In this document: in pieces, positions 11,045 through 23,542 of the stretch
Numbering within the stretch: position 1 is the first letter of the stretch
How the letters are laid out: each line of letters opens with the position of its first letter
DNA from: Centropus unirufus
Taxonomy: Eukaryota > Chordata > Aves > Cuculiformes > Centropidae
Direction: 5' to 3'
Length of the DNA stretch: 64,000 bases
NCBI GenBank assembly: GCA_013397695.1
Contig: VYZI01000025.1
Span: 377,692 to 441,691, forward strand
The notes under the pieces: generated by a model
Databases searched by the model: none
The model's input: the letters and a program-made list of their open reading frames with translations, nothing else
What the model was told of the DNA's origin: nothing
Translations under genes and position numbers: made by a program

Positions 11045-14000
11045 TAATGACTATCAGAAGAGAACTACTGAGGATGGCGTTGTACCCACAGAGAAATATA
11101 CTCTGCAGTACACAGGAAAAACATTTCTTACTGATCTTGCACTTTTCAAATAAAGACCACATTTTTGGCTTAGCAATTTGAAAGTTGATACCAATAATAA
11201 GAGTTTGTTGTGCTTATATGGAAGTAATATAAATTTCAATAATTCATCCTGGCAGTTTTCAATGAAAAAACCGGCATCTAATCAGAGCAGGCTGGGATGC
11301 AGCTGTATAGTCAGTCTTAGGTGGAAAAAGGCCTATTCCAGTTTTTGAACTATTCAGTCATTCTGTGACTTAATGCCAAATGATACAAATGGACTGCTTT
11401 GATGATCTAGTTAGATTGAGAATCTCTCACTATAAGGTGATAGGTTGGAAGATGATAGCTTTGACAAAGTTTCAGAGAATATTCTCTTCTTCTTTTGTCT
11501 TTTTCTGTCTTGATGGAATCTGACTTTGCACAACTCCATCCTGAGAGCAGATTCCTGTGAAACACTGGGAAGGGTGAAAGCACAGAAAGTTACACAGAGA
11601 TAAATAAACAGCATGATGGAACTATTGACATCAAAGATAATGGACTCTCACAGTTATTACACAGTGAAAATATTCCTACCAAAATGGATGTTTCTACTTT
11701 ATATGTTTATCAAAAGAACTTTGAGGAAGTCTTCAGAACAGCAGATTTAAAAGCAAAAACTATATAGATGTTCTATGCATTCCTTGGATTTTCCTTGTGT
11801 TCATGGGCTAATTAAGGAATGGGGGATTATGGTTCTTTTAGAAAATCAAATACTAAATTCTATTGATGTCTCTTACAATTGAATAGGCACTATGAATCAT
11901 TAAGGCATTGATGCCCATATTATACCTTTAATCTACTTTATGGAATATTTGAGATGTGCATGCAACAACCCACTATTTGTTTGTACTAGTCAATTCAAAC
12001 TATTTCAGGGAACATATGTATTATAAATTAAATACTTAAAGTTCCAGCTGAATAAACACTCAAGTTTCCCATCAACTTCAAATATCTATAAATAAACTTG
12101 GTGCACAATTTAAAGTGAAAAATGTGTATTACATGAAACTGACCTTTTTAATTTAAGATGCTATTCGACCTTATCTAAATTATCTGGATTAAATAGTTGT
12201 AAGTGGAGGGGTGAAGAGCTTGATTCATCATATTTCTCCAAAATATATACTTATAGGCACTCACATAGCTTTTATTATAAACATTTAATATACCAAGTTC
12301 ATGTGTCATGAACCCAAAAGCATTTCAAAATATATGGCTAGTAAAACTGTTGTGAATATCCATTAATACTTTTGGACAAATGATGAAATATTATGATACC
12401 TACATGTTCTAGAGGAGAGGTAGGGAGTTGAATATCAGGGTATGCTTATGGGGTTTTGTTCGGGGTTTTTTGAGATAAAATAAAATTACATTCTTAAAGC
12501 ATTATTTGTTAATTTTCATGTTTTTATCAGCTATTTCTAAAATGAATTCTTAAGGTATTAAGTGCAAACCTTGAGCTGCTAAGTGAAAGCAAATTCACTT
12601 GATGCAATTATTCCTTTAAAAAGAAACCAGTATGAATTAAAAATATGTAATAAATGGCTGTCTGATATAGGTAACTGATGGATATTGCTGCTGCTGATAC
12701 TGAAATCAAAAGAAAGCATTTTTTTTCTTGGTAAAGGGATGTAATTTCCTTCAAAATAAACTAACATGGCACTAATTCTTCTGAAAGGAAATGGGCTGAT
12801 TTTAGAAGTATTCTCTCAAATACTGTATCTTGACTGTATCTTGTTTTACATTAATATAAAAACAATTTCACAACTTAAGGAAAAAGTTAATCTATACTCC
12901 TGTTAACAAATCATCCATGAAAATCAAATCATAGCATTTGAACTTGCTCTTAGTGAATTCTGAGGACTGAATTTAATAGAAAGATGACTTCATCACAGCT
13001 AAGTCCAGAACTGGCTCTGCTGCTCTAATTACACTTTAACAATATTAGTTCCTTTTTTTCTGTCATCTTTTTACTTCATTTCCCTTGATTGGAGTGCAAT
13101 TTCACCAGAATGCAGTACACTAATCATTAATTGCCAGCAGCATATAGACTGAAACTTTAAATTGACAAATGCAGCAGTAGAATACCAGAAATTTATAGAA
13201 GCAGAACTCTTTCTACATTTACATCTAAAAGTAATGGAACACCACAGCAGGACTAGGTACTGAAGTGTTGGTGCAAAGTCTGCTGTTTGGAGGTTATGCA
13301 GAAATTCCATGAAAACATCGTGGTGGGAACTATTGTTCATTTGCATTGTCACTTCCTAAAAATTTACAGAAACATACCCTTGAAAGAATGAGGTCACACA
13401 AAATGTGGCCTAAGGGCTTCTCCTTTCTGTTTTTCCCAGGGGAGTTCTGCAGCTGATGTGATAAAAATGTTTTACATCAATAATTTTTTTAGTTTATATT
13501 TCCTGAAAAATTTATTTGGCTCATGGAAATAAACCATCTTTATCATTCAGTTGGAAAATTTCCTTGTCTTTCCTTCCAGACCTGGTTTGTCAATACACAT
13601 GTAGTGATGTTAGCGTGCACATAAAGGCGTATAATAAATGTTGGCAACTGTAATGATCTGAATATTCTTCAGACAGTCGTAGTTAAAGTGTGTTAAAAAT
13701 GCATGTTGCAGTAATGTAAGCAAATGGTTACAGCAAACTTTGCTTTCCCTAGGTATTACAACTTACATAAATAAATACAGGTTCAACGCTGAGGCATTTT
13801 ATTTCTCATGACATTTCTTAACAAAGCCTCACAGTGTTTCATGGTCACGTGTGCCTTTTTGTGTTAGAGGAGTAAGGGATAGCTGTTGTTTTCTTGTACT
13901 TTTGATACTGTGAAAAAAAGTTAGGAGATAACATAGCTAGTACTTTTCATACTGAAAATAAACTACTTTATCACTACAGGAGGCAGAGAAAATCTAACTG

Positions 14001-17000
14001 CCTCTCTCATTTAGTCTTCTGAAATTAATTGTTTGACATGGTGAGGCATGAATATGGCTGACAGCAGTATTAGGCCCTTCATTTCTTTGTAGTTCATACA
14101 CACTTGTCTTGCTTGCTTGCGTCTTTAGTTAGGCAATGCTTTGATATAAATAAACACACTTTAGTCCTGATTTTGCAATCACTTACACACTTGCATGACA
14201 GTTTCCTTAATCAGACCTTTATCTATACCAAGAGCTGCATTTTATGTTGCATGAGATATATATTAATGAAAAACTTTGGATTAATGTAGCCGAATTCCAT
14301 TTTCTGAAGCTTGTGATTTGCATACTTAAATATTTTCTTTATCCCCCTTTTGTCTTCATTTTTTTCAGATTTTGGGGGTTGTTTATTATCTTGGCGATAC
14401 CTTGCTTAAGCCTACAATGTTAAAGATGACTACAGCATTTAATTTACGTTCATCCACTTTGCCTTACAGTCACAGCAGATTTTCTTGAATAATTGGAAGG
14501 ACCTCTTGTGAGTACAACACAGAAAGACCATATTTATGTGATTTCTATAGACTGTGTGGTACAGTAATATCTTTAACTGTGATTGCAGTGTAAATAAGTC
14601 AATAAAAAAGAATAAGCTTCTATCACTTTTAGATCAGTTATTACATCTGCAAAAACATAAACAGCCATAAATAAATGAAGATAGATGCATAATAACCATC
14701 TGTTAGGAAGTTAGTTCAAGTCAAAACACTTAAAACTTGGCACTGTAAATGTCTTCATGTAGATTTTTATTTAGGCATTTAAATATCTAGCCTCATGTAC
14801 AGATGTTCTGATTCACTGCAGCCTTCATGTGGGAAATGGTGAGGGCTCAGGACAGGCCATCTCAGGTAATGCTGAAAATTGGATTCAGTTGCTAAACTTT
14901 GGGACTCTCTGAAAACATTTGCCCAAGATCATTGTCTAACAAAAGGTCAGTCTTACAGCTTCTTTCTTGCCAGATCATAAGTATAGGTACCAAAAGAGCC
15001 TTTCTCCATGAGTAATTTCATAATTAGGTGAAATCCCTCTGATCATGAAAGATATAGATTTGAAACCACATAGGCTGAAAGATGTTGGACTTGTTTCCTG
15101 CTTGCTGGAAGGTTGCTTCACCACAAGATTTTCAAACAATAAAAACTAAGGCAGCCACTGCTACCCTTGCTCATCTTTTTTTTTTGCCTGCCCTCCTAAG
15201 AATACAGGGCTTAATGGGTCACAAGCTTATTCTGTACTGTAAGTCTTTCCCCCCTCAACTTCCATAACTTTTAAACTCATTGTCAAAATCAAAGTGGGAA
15301 AGTGGCAGATTTTCTGGAAAAATAATCATCTGGTTAGAGGGGAGAGATCCAAATTTTTGCCCATGGTGAGAGAAATGTTGGTAGGGTATACATCCCAGAC
15401 AAGGAATCAGAACAGGCCTTAGTTCTATGTAGCCAGAAGAACTTGTGGGAAATTTAGGTTATTATCATAAAGAGGTGCAGCGCAAAAACAACACAAACAT
15501 GTGTGAAACAGTTATCATTACTGTTGTGGCACAAGTAGCTTTCAAATAAAGCATTCAGTCTCACCCAGAAGGAATGGTGATAGATGTCTGCCCTCAGGAA
15601 AACTTCTGGGCTATAGTTTCAGAGTGGATACAAATATTTGACTTTGGGAGAACAGCAAGATTTTAGACACAATTTCCATTCACTGCTGCCTGCTGGTGAG
15701 ACTCACTGGTCGGCCTTTCACTTACTTGGACACTGCTCTTAAGAAAGTAACTCCTACTTTATGCCGTGAGGTAAGCCTTGTGCAGCATTACTAATTCTCC
15801 CCCAGAACCCATGTGACAGATATTGTGTTGCAATTCTTAACTTGGTCTGAAATTTCTGTTCTGGTTGTAAGAGATTTATACCATGACGTTGCTTCCAGTC
15901 TCCAGTTCTGCCTGGCTGTTTTCAGAGTTGTGTTCCATGAATGTGGGAAGTCAAGTCTGTCTCTTACCTGAAAATTGTGAATTCTATAATCATCTTCTCC
16001 TATAAAATCAAGTTCTAATCTTATTGTACCATTTATCCTACAGAGCTAGAATCAGAGCCCCAGCTGATACCAATCTGAGCTACTATATATGGATATATCT
16101 TGATAGTGAGGACATGTAAATAAACTGATACTAGCCTCACTTCTTCCATGACTTCTAAGGATTCAGTGAAAGTGGTTATAATCTCTGCCAGACAATTATT
16201 AGCAGTTTCAGCAGCTGTTGAGGCAAATGTCTGATGTACTAGATCTGATAACAGGGGTGCCTCAAATGACTTATTGACTCTTCAGTATTTTTTTATATTA
16301 AGGAGAGAAGAAATGTACACCTCTCCTCAAATGAGGAAATTACCAAACCAGCAAGAGATTTTTGATTATTTTTTTTGATCCATAGTGTTTGCAAAAAAAC
16401 ATGGCAGACAACAAAAGAGCACAAGAGTCAGGCACTGGGTGGCTGTTGGTACCTCTTCTCTCATGGATTAGGTATCAGCCTCAGTTCACTTCCTGCATCT
16501 TAAGAAGTCAATACTTAAGCTGATAGCACACATTGCTGTAGGAGCCCTATACTTACATTAGTAAGGTTGACATTCCCTTCTAATCATTTCCCAAAGTAAA
16601 CTTGTAAGTGAGATTCTTACTCAGAACTGTAAAGCAAAGATACTGGGTTCTAGGTACAGACATGCAGATAAGCTTATCTGCCTTTTCACCTTGTTTTGCT
16701 ACAAAATAAGAGTGCAAACTCGACCACCTCAGATATAACATGCCAATCAACATCCAGTGTGATACCATGGAATAACTATGCTAATCCATAATGTATATAT
16801 TCACAGAAATTAGGACCTCTATGGAGCACACTTAAGAAAATCAATTAGTCAAGTGAATGCCCTTGGCTTTTGTTCTTCTACTTTCAGCCTTTGTTTTAGT
16901 TTGTGTTCTACTCCTCCCATGTCCACATTCTTTTCCTTGGGACAAGAGTTGTCTATTTTACTTATCAGCCGCAACAAACTTTGGCTGTGTGAGGACAAGG

Positions 17001-17863
17001 AATTCAGGAAGATGTTTCCAGATATCACCATTCCATGATGAAATTTTTTTGTGACTCATGAAGAATTTTGCTCACATTACTTTATGGAGACTAGTATATA
17101 TTATACTATTCCATTAAAATAACATCCCATAGTTTCCTTCAGAAATCTTTCTGTTCTAGCTGCTGTTGTCAGAAAATACTCAGTAATCATTTTCTGAAGC
17201 AAAGTTTCCCATGACTCTTGAAGTACTGCTTCCAGGGGTACCAATTCAGCATGGCAGACACAGAGTTGGGTCAGAGACTTGTCAACTCAACCTCACTGCA
17301 GCCATTAGCATTGAACCGTGTAGCAGGGGAAGCAGCCATCTGTGGCCTGCTGGACAGAGGTGACAAAGGAATTTTATATGATATTACCTCTCCCTTTCCT
17401 CTGGAGGTTGCTCCTATCCACTCAGCAATAAGCATTCCAGGAAAACTGCAAGACATTACTCTCAAAATATGTCCCACTTAGATATTAGTCATGCTGTTTT
17501 CCAGGTTAGCTTTTCAACGTGTCCCAAATTTATCTAAAAAGACCCTCACAACTTTTCTTCATAGGAATGGCTATTTCACTGTGAATTATGTAAAGCTAGT
17601 TATATTGTTTACACGTACTTTCATATCACCCAAGTGTGTGAAAGCATATTTAAATTGTTGGGGAAGAATTTTCTTGACAGGTTTTTACTTCTATTCTCCA
17701 TTACAAGAAATGAAAATCAAAACTTAGAAATATTTAAATGCTCTGCCATACTATTTGGCTGTGGTTTTGGCTGTAATTTAGAAACCCCTAGGCTAGCCTG
17801 AATTGACCAAGAGCATTCAACCGTATCACACACTACTTCTCTTGTCTCTTCCTCCCTGTCCTG

Positions 17864-17884
17864 GTGTGTGTGTGTGTGTGTGTG
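17864..17884. repeat. (GT)n microsatellite
   Basis: Uninterrupted run of about ten GT dinucleotides. Confidence 0.95.
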
Positions 17885-20560
17885 CATGACCTGCTTTCCT
17901 TCTGAAGCCGAACAGTTGTAGGCTTGTCAGGCACCAGGGTGGAAGGGCTGGGAGATGAGTTAATGATGAATGAAAAATTGAGATTGCGGTCACAAAATGT
18001 AGCATGCTTTAGCTACGTGTAATGTAAGTGAGAATGTAAGTGGTAATATTTACCTTAAAATGCCAAGATTGGCTGGAGAATAAGAAATTACAAACATTCT
18101 GATATTATGCCCCAAGGCTCTGGCACATCAATGTGTCGAGATAGTAAACACACAAATGGCCACTGCAAGGGAGATGAACTCCCTGTAACTAGTACGCTGC
18201 CCTCACCCTACGGATACATGGTATTTGCAGTTTATGACAAGCAAATACAAATTCATCTCTGAATCAATGGTTCTTTTTCAAACTTTATTGTTCAGGCTCA
18301 CTGCTTTTGTATTGAAGTCAAACGGTATTAAGAAAAGATTTGCAAACTGAACTACCAGGGCTGCGTAGGTAGCAATTGGATGTTTTCTTTGTGTAGTACA
18401 GAGATCATAAAGGTGCTACATCAGTATCAACCAGGGTCCAATATACCCTGATGAGCATGTCATGTATTTTGCACACAGAAAAGCATTTTTACTTCTATTC
18501 ATAGGCCCAGAACAGAGAAGTTTAAAGGTCTTTTTCAGTAAATGTGTAAAAGCAAGCAGGGCCTTAAGATATAGTGTGCTTATGGATGATTGCAATTCCT
18601 GGGGTGTCAACATTGTAAGAAATAACTGCATTTTTTTCTGTATTCATACATGCCAATAGTAAAATTGTATCATGGACACTGAATCCAAAAACTACACCTT
18701 TAATTCTTTCTCCTGTAGCTAGGAACTATGACTGCTTTTTTAAAAAAAAAATAAACAAAACAACACTATCTGGAATAGGATAAAAAATTCTACATTAACC
18801 ATTTTCTTAAAATAATGAACAAAAGTGAAGAAATGTAATAAAAGATATATTCTTTATATACTAAAGAAAAGTCTGTAAAAATTGGGTAATATATATGAAT
18901 AATAGTTTTATCTAAAAAATATTTCCATCTCACTGGTTTTTACCCACCTGTTGTGTGCAATTATTTCTTTGTTACAAACAATTGTATTTTGCTATCATGA
19001 AAATCCCTGTCTTTTAGTAACTTAACACTGCAGTCTATACTCTGTGATACGTACAGTGATACAATAAATGACTTTATATTACACAGTATAGGAAGCAATC
19101 TTACAAAAGTTGCAAAACAAAAGGTTTTGCTTTCTCTTGCAAAAGAGTCAATCTGCTAAATCTCAGTAGGTGGTCATACTACTGGGTCAAGTTACTGCAA
19201 AAACATGTGTAAATATCTTCTGTCTTTGTACATACCCACTGATGTTATCAATAGAATTTGTTACTGTTATCTGACATTGCAGTTCATTTTCTTTCTACTT
19301 TTTTCAAATCCAGCAGTGTTTGTCCTCAGACGAATGAAAACAGCGGATAATTAAGGAGCTCACAGTCTCAGCGTACTCCACTATTTGAGTCCCCACAGTC
19401 CTGATGAAAAGCTAGACAAATAAGCAGCCATATCTGAGATGGTTGACTTTTAGTAGCCATTGAGATGGGTTACCCAGATTCACAACATGCCACCAACTAA
19501 TTTCTCTTTTACTGATTTATCTCTGGAGAAATAAATTTGCAGTGAAATATATGGGTTTTTTCAGTATATTTAATATCAGTAAAAGATGCTAAAGGAAGAT
19601 TTTTTAATACCAATATTTAAAATAACATTGAAAAAAAATTTGGTCAGAACAAGGTTTGAAGAACTCAGTAAGTTTTACTGGAGAGTTCTCATATCCCCAT
19701 TCCTCAAATTGTTCTTCCCTCAGCTTATTACTTAATAATTCAAAATTACAGAAATAAAGATGCAAAGATGAAGAATTTGGGATGACCACATGCTGTACTT
19801 TCTTTTTGTTCAGCTGTAGTCTCATGCTAGTGGTAGTAGGTCCTCACTGAACTGTGTGCCATAGAATGCAGGAGTGTCTTCTTTGCCTATCAGCATAAAG
19901 CCTCTTCAAGCACCACTTCAAAAGACTGAACTGATATATGATTATACGAGAAGAGTAAGTTTCCATAACCTGAGATATTGACATTTTTTTTTACACATAA
20001 CTTTATTTCCTGAAGTATTACAGCTTTCTTTAAGGAAACTAATTTTAATGTGAGATCATCTCAGGCATTCAGCATGTTTGGCTGGATGCTGCTGGACCTC
20101 TTGCTTTCTTCATATTTGGGAACCTTTTGAATAACAGGCCAAGCAACAATAGGCACAGGTATAATTTAGACAAGAAGGGTGAGTGTTTTCCAGTTGGAGT
20201 AACTCATGAAATAGTTCTTCTTTTGCACTTACCTTTCTTTACGCTTAGTGGAAGGAAAATATTAAAAAAGACAGATTTGTGAAATTCCTAAAGCTTTTTT
20301 TTTAAAAAAAAATCAGCCTGCATGTGGTGTATATGCAGCGCCTACGCTTTCAAAAAGCTTCAACTTTTACAATTCAAAAGCTGTGAATCTGCAGAAACAA
20401 CACAACTAGGGAACATATTTTTCTTTCTTTTCTAAAATGCCTTGCATGCTTGTAAGTAGAGACTACACATTATAATACGTTTTAGTTGTATAAAAATTAG
20501 GGGTTTACTGGAAACAGCTGGAAAAGCTGTTATAAATTCAAATGCATGCTTTTCTTAATG

Positions 20561-20640
20561 TAAAATGAATAGCTGTTAACTAGCTTTTTTTAAGTATTTG
20601 TAAAAGGAATAGTTGTTAACTAGCTTTTTTAAGTCTTTAT
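20561..20640. repeat. Tandem duplication, two 40-bp units
   Basis: Unit 1 (20561-20600) and unit 2 (20601-20640) begin TAAAA(T/G)GAATAG(C/T)TGTTAAC and share the CTAGC plus T-run and AAGT segment. They differ at only a few positions plus a shift in T-run length. The junction is exact, which suggests a slippage or unequal-exchange duplication. Confidence 0.85.
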
Positions 20641-21374
20641 TTTTATGTTCTTCATAAAAAGAATGCAAATTCATAGCTTAGGAAGGTAATTTTTTAATTG
20701 TTTTTTAATTTACTGTATGCATTGATCCAACTGGAAAAACTCAGAAAGAAACAGTAATTAGTTCAGTCAGTTTACTTTTAAAAATATATGTTTTAACAAA
20801 TTAAAGAGACACCAGAAGGAGCTATTCTGACCCTTACAGTACAGATATCTGGCTGAGTAGTGTCTTCCTTTCTGTCTGGCTTAAGTATAAAATAGCACAC
20901 TCCAGTTTCAGTGCTAGCAGTCTTTTGAACTCCATAAATTCTGTCCTTGTCCCATAGTAAGGAAATAACTTGGCAAATGCACACAGTCATTCATAGCTTT
21001 CATGTCCTTGTCCAGTTTCAAATCACTGCTAGAACACCCTCAGATGACTTCAGATGCTTGCTTATTTTGCTTAACCAGGGTCCAAAAAAACTAGAAAACT
21101 GGCTAGAAAACTGATAACTTCAGACATATCCATCTAGTTACATGTACATCTAACAAGTTGCTCCCATAATTTTGATGGGAAATTTTTAATACATTTACCT
21201 AGTTTAATTTTATATTTTGCATTATAATGACAATAAAGGTTTCACCCTTCTGTCACAAAGTTATGAAAGCAGTTGTTGAAGTCATTAAGTTGTCAATGAA
21301 ATTTTTGATTGGCGAGCTATACCAAAGAGGGTAATGAATTTCAGCTCTGAATTTAGACTCAACAAATTCCATTA

Positions 21375-21430
21375 GTACATGACAGATGTACAAACACATC
21401 GACAGTTATTAACACAAAGTAATTAATTAC
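21375..21430. promoter_or_regulatory. Candidate homeodomain/TALE-site cluster
   Basis: This segment holds an inverted repeat GTACAT-GACAG-ATGTAC (21375-21391) centred on TGACAG, a core recognised by MEIS/TGIF-type TALE homeodomain proteins. It is followed by a 12-bp palindrome GTAATTAATTAC (21419-21430), which resembles a dimeric paired-class homeodomain site. The motifs are visible directly; regulatory function is inference. Confidence 0.3.
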
Positions 21431-22277
21431 TGAGCTTTTTGCTTATAAAGAAAAGGTTAGGGCTTTCCCTCAAAAGCATTTTGGTTACATTAATAAAAAT
21501 CTTCCGGTCGGGGAAGGAGGATGGATTGTCAAGCATCTTGAGTTTAAGTATGAATAACTTCAATGTTAAAGATTGGCTGTTGTAGGATTATGTTTCATAC
21601 TGAAATCAGCAAACTTTAAAGCATTTTGGGACTTCCAGCTTTGTCACTTTGAATTATATTAAAAAATAAATTATGTATATTACACACAGAGACAAAGATT
21701 TTGTCTTTTCATAGCTTTAATTCTTTTTGCATTAATTATGCTATATTTGGATGAGAGATTAATGTGATGAACAAATGTATTTCACGTAAGTCCAGCCAAG
21801 CTATTCAATTTTTGCACACACAAACATAATTTCTAGCTAAAAAGAGTATTTACTTTTTTACTAGCTTACATACCTCCAAAACAACTGGAAAAACAGATTC
21901 ACATAAGTGGTGCAATTCTTGTTGCACTTTAAGCATGTTTTGAGACTTAATGTATTATTTTGCAATAGCAAACAGTGTACCAAGGTCAAATAGATCTCAG
22001 CCTCTAGTTTCTGTTCCCCTGTTGAACATGCTGTTTATCTAAGATTATTTAATACTGCTTTGTTTGATACTGATCAGTAGCACTAACATAGGCAAACTTC
22101 AAAGTCTGAATTCACTAGAGTTTAAGTACTTGTAGAGCAAAAAATAAACCCATCAGAATAATATACTATTATTTTTTACGTCATAAGTCAAATATGATTA
22201 CTAATACGATTTGATACAAAATCTGCTATTTCTTTTTCATTTCTGTACGTCTATTGTACTTCTATTTCTTTTTCTGG

Positions 22278-22293
22278 AAAAAAAAAAAAAAAA
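22278..22293. repeat. 16-A homopolymer
   Basis: A 16-base A run with no retroposon body recognised upstream (a T-rich stretch precedes it), so it is treated as a simple repeat and not as a LINE or SINE tail. Confidence 0.8.
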
Positions 22294-23445
22294 GTGCTTA
22301 GGAAAGATTACATCTGATGTTAACATTTCCTGGAAATGGAAATCCATGATAACAGCTGCTGTCCTGGGTCACTTTCAGATGGGGGAGGAGGGGGTCTGCT
22401 TGTTAGTTTTGAGGGTTTTGCAGTATAAAAAATACTGCAGTGATTTACAAGTAGTTACAGCTATCTCTAGTAGACTTATGTAAAACATTGTAAGTCCGTC
22501 AAATGTTTCCAGTCAGAGCCCTTCCTCCACTTACTGAATTGCTGTGTTTCTGAATTGTATGTATAGTAACAGCACTTACATTTTAAAATAAATGCTAATT
22601 TATGAAATAACTAAAAGCTACCTGCATATGGATGATCACTATTGAAAAAATCTATATTTTATGCTAAAGAAAAATGCCTTTAATGAGAAATAAGAAAATG
22701 TTGGATGCTCCTTTAGATAGATAATACTTCGCTGATTTATATCGAATGTATAAAATTGTTTTTTTCCCCAAGAACTACAATGAGCAGAAGTTACTCTATA
22801 TTAGTATTTTGAAGTATTTATTTAAAGTTCCAAGCATACATGCTTTCTTCTTGGACTGAAACATTCTTCTGCAATCTCTGCAGTACTGTAGCACTGTAAA
22901 GCGATAAACACTCAGCACTAAAGACAAAAAATAGAAGGAAGAGCCAAATAAAGCAAGAGACAAGGAACTCTAAGTGTTGATAGTGTCAAAAACCAGGTCT
23001 GTGCACATTCAAAGATTTGGCCTCCTTAAGGTATATTAGTATTTTCAGCTTTAATGAGTTAAAGTGCTTTGAAAGATACATCCTAATTTTTTTTAATTAT
23101 GTTTTCATAGTTTCAAGTCGGGTTGTTAATGACATTTTATTATTTTTTTCAGCCAAATCTGTGCCTTTTTCTTTGGCATATGATTAAACTTCCAAAACCA
23201 AATATAAATATGCAGGTTAGAATCTGTTACTCTACCAAAAGTTTAGGTTTATTTTGTATCAAAATAGATAGTCCTCGCTATGAAGTATGTAGCTTCAGTA
23301 AGTCCTCCTTTGACAAATATATTTTGATATTTAAGAAGTAGCTCTGCCCTTCATTACATTTGAAATGGCTGGTGAAAAGCTCTACCAGCTCAAGGAGATC
23401 TCTGCACAATTTCTCGTTCTGGGACTACTCTGTGCTGAGCAACTA

Positions 23446-23542
23446 CAAATATTTCACCCTGAGCAACCTGACCCAACTTTGAAAATGGGGCTGATTTTGA
23501 ACAGGGCATTTGGACCAGATGGCTCCAGAGGTTCCTTCCAAC
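23446..23542 (+). mobile_element. CR1 3'-end fragment (short, old)
   Basis: It begins near GAGCAACCTGACC and runs to GGTTCCTTCCAAC, following the typical CR1 3'-UTR order, including the TTGGACCAGATGG(C)...CTCCAGAGG core. The ATTCTATG tail is absent, so the copy is 3'-degraded or diverged. The left boundary is approximate. Confidence 0.6.

Larger units (their letters stand above)
10566..23445. other. Intronic sequence, no gene seen
   Basis: About 12.9 kb of AT-rich sequence with short chance open frames only. It holds a (GATA)n microsatellite (11013), a (GT)n microsatellite (17864), a 2 x 40 bp tandem duplication (20561), an inverted-repeat cluster (21375-21430) and a 16-A run (22278). No exon-like conserved reading frame was recognised. 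Parts such as 13.9-14.3 kb and 21.3-21.5 kb have a texture compatible with conserved noncoding elements, but this cannot be tested from one sequence. Confidence 0.5.
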
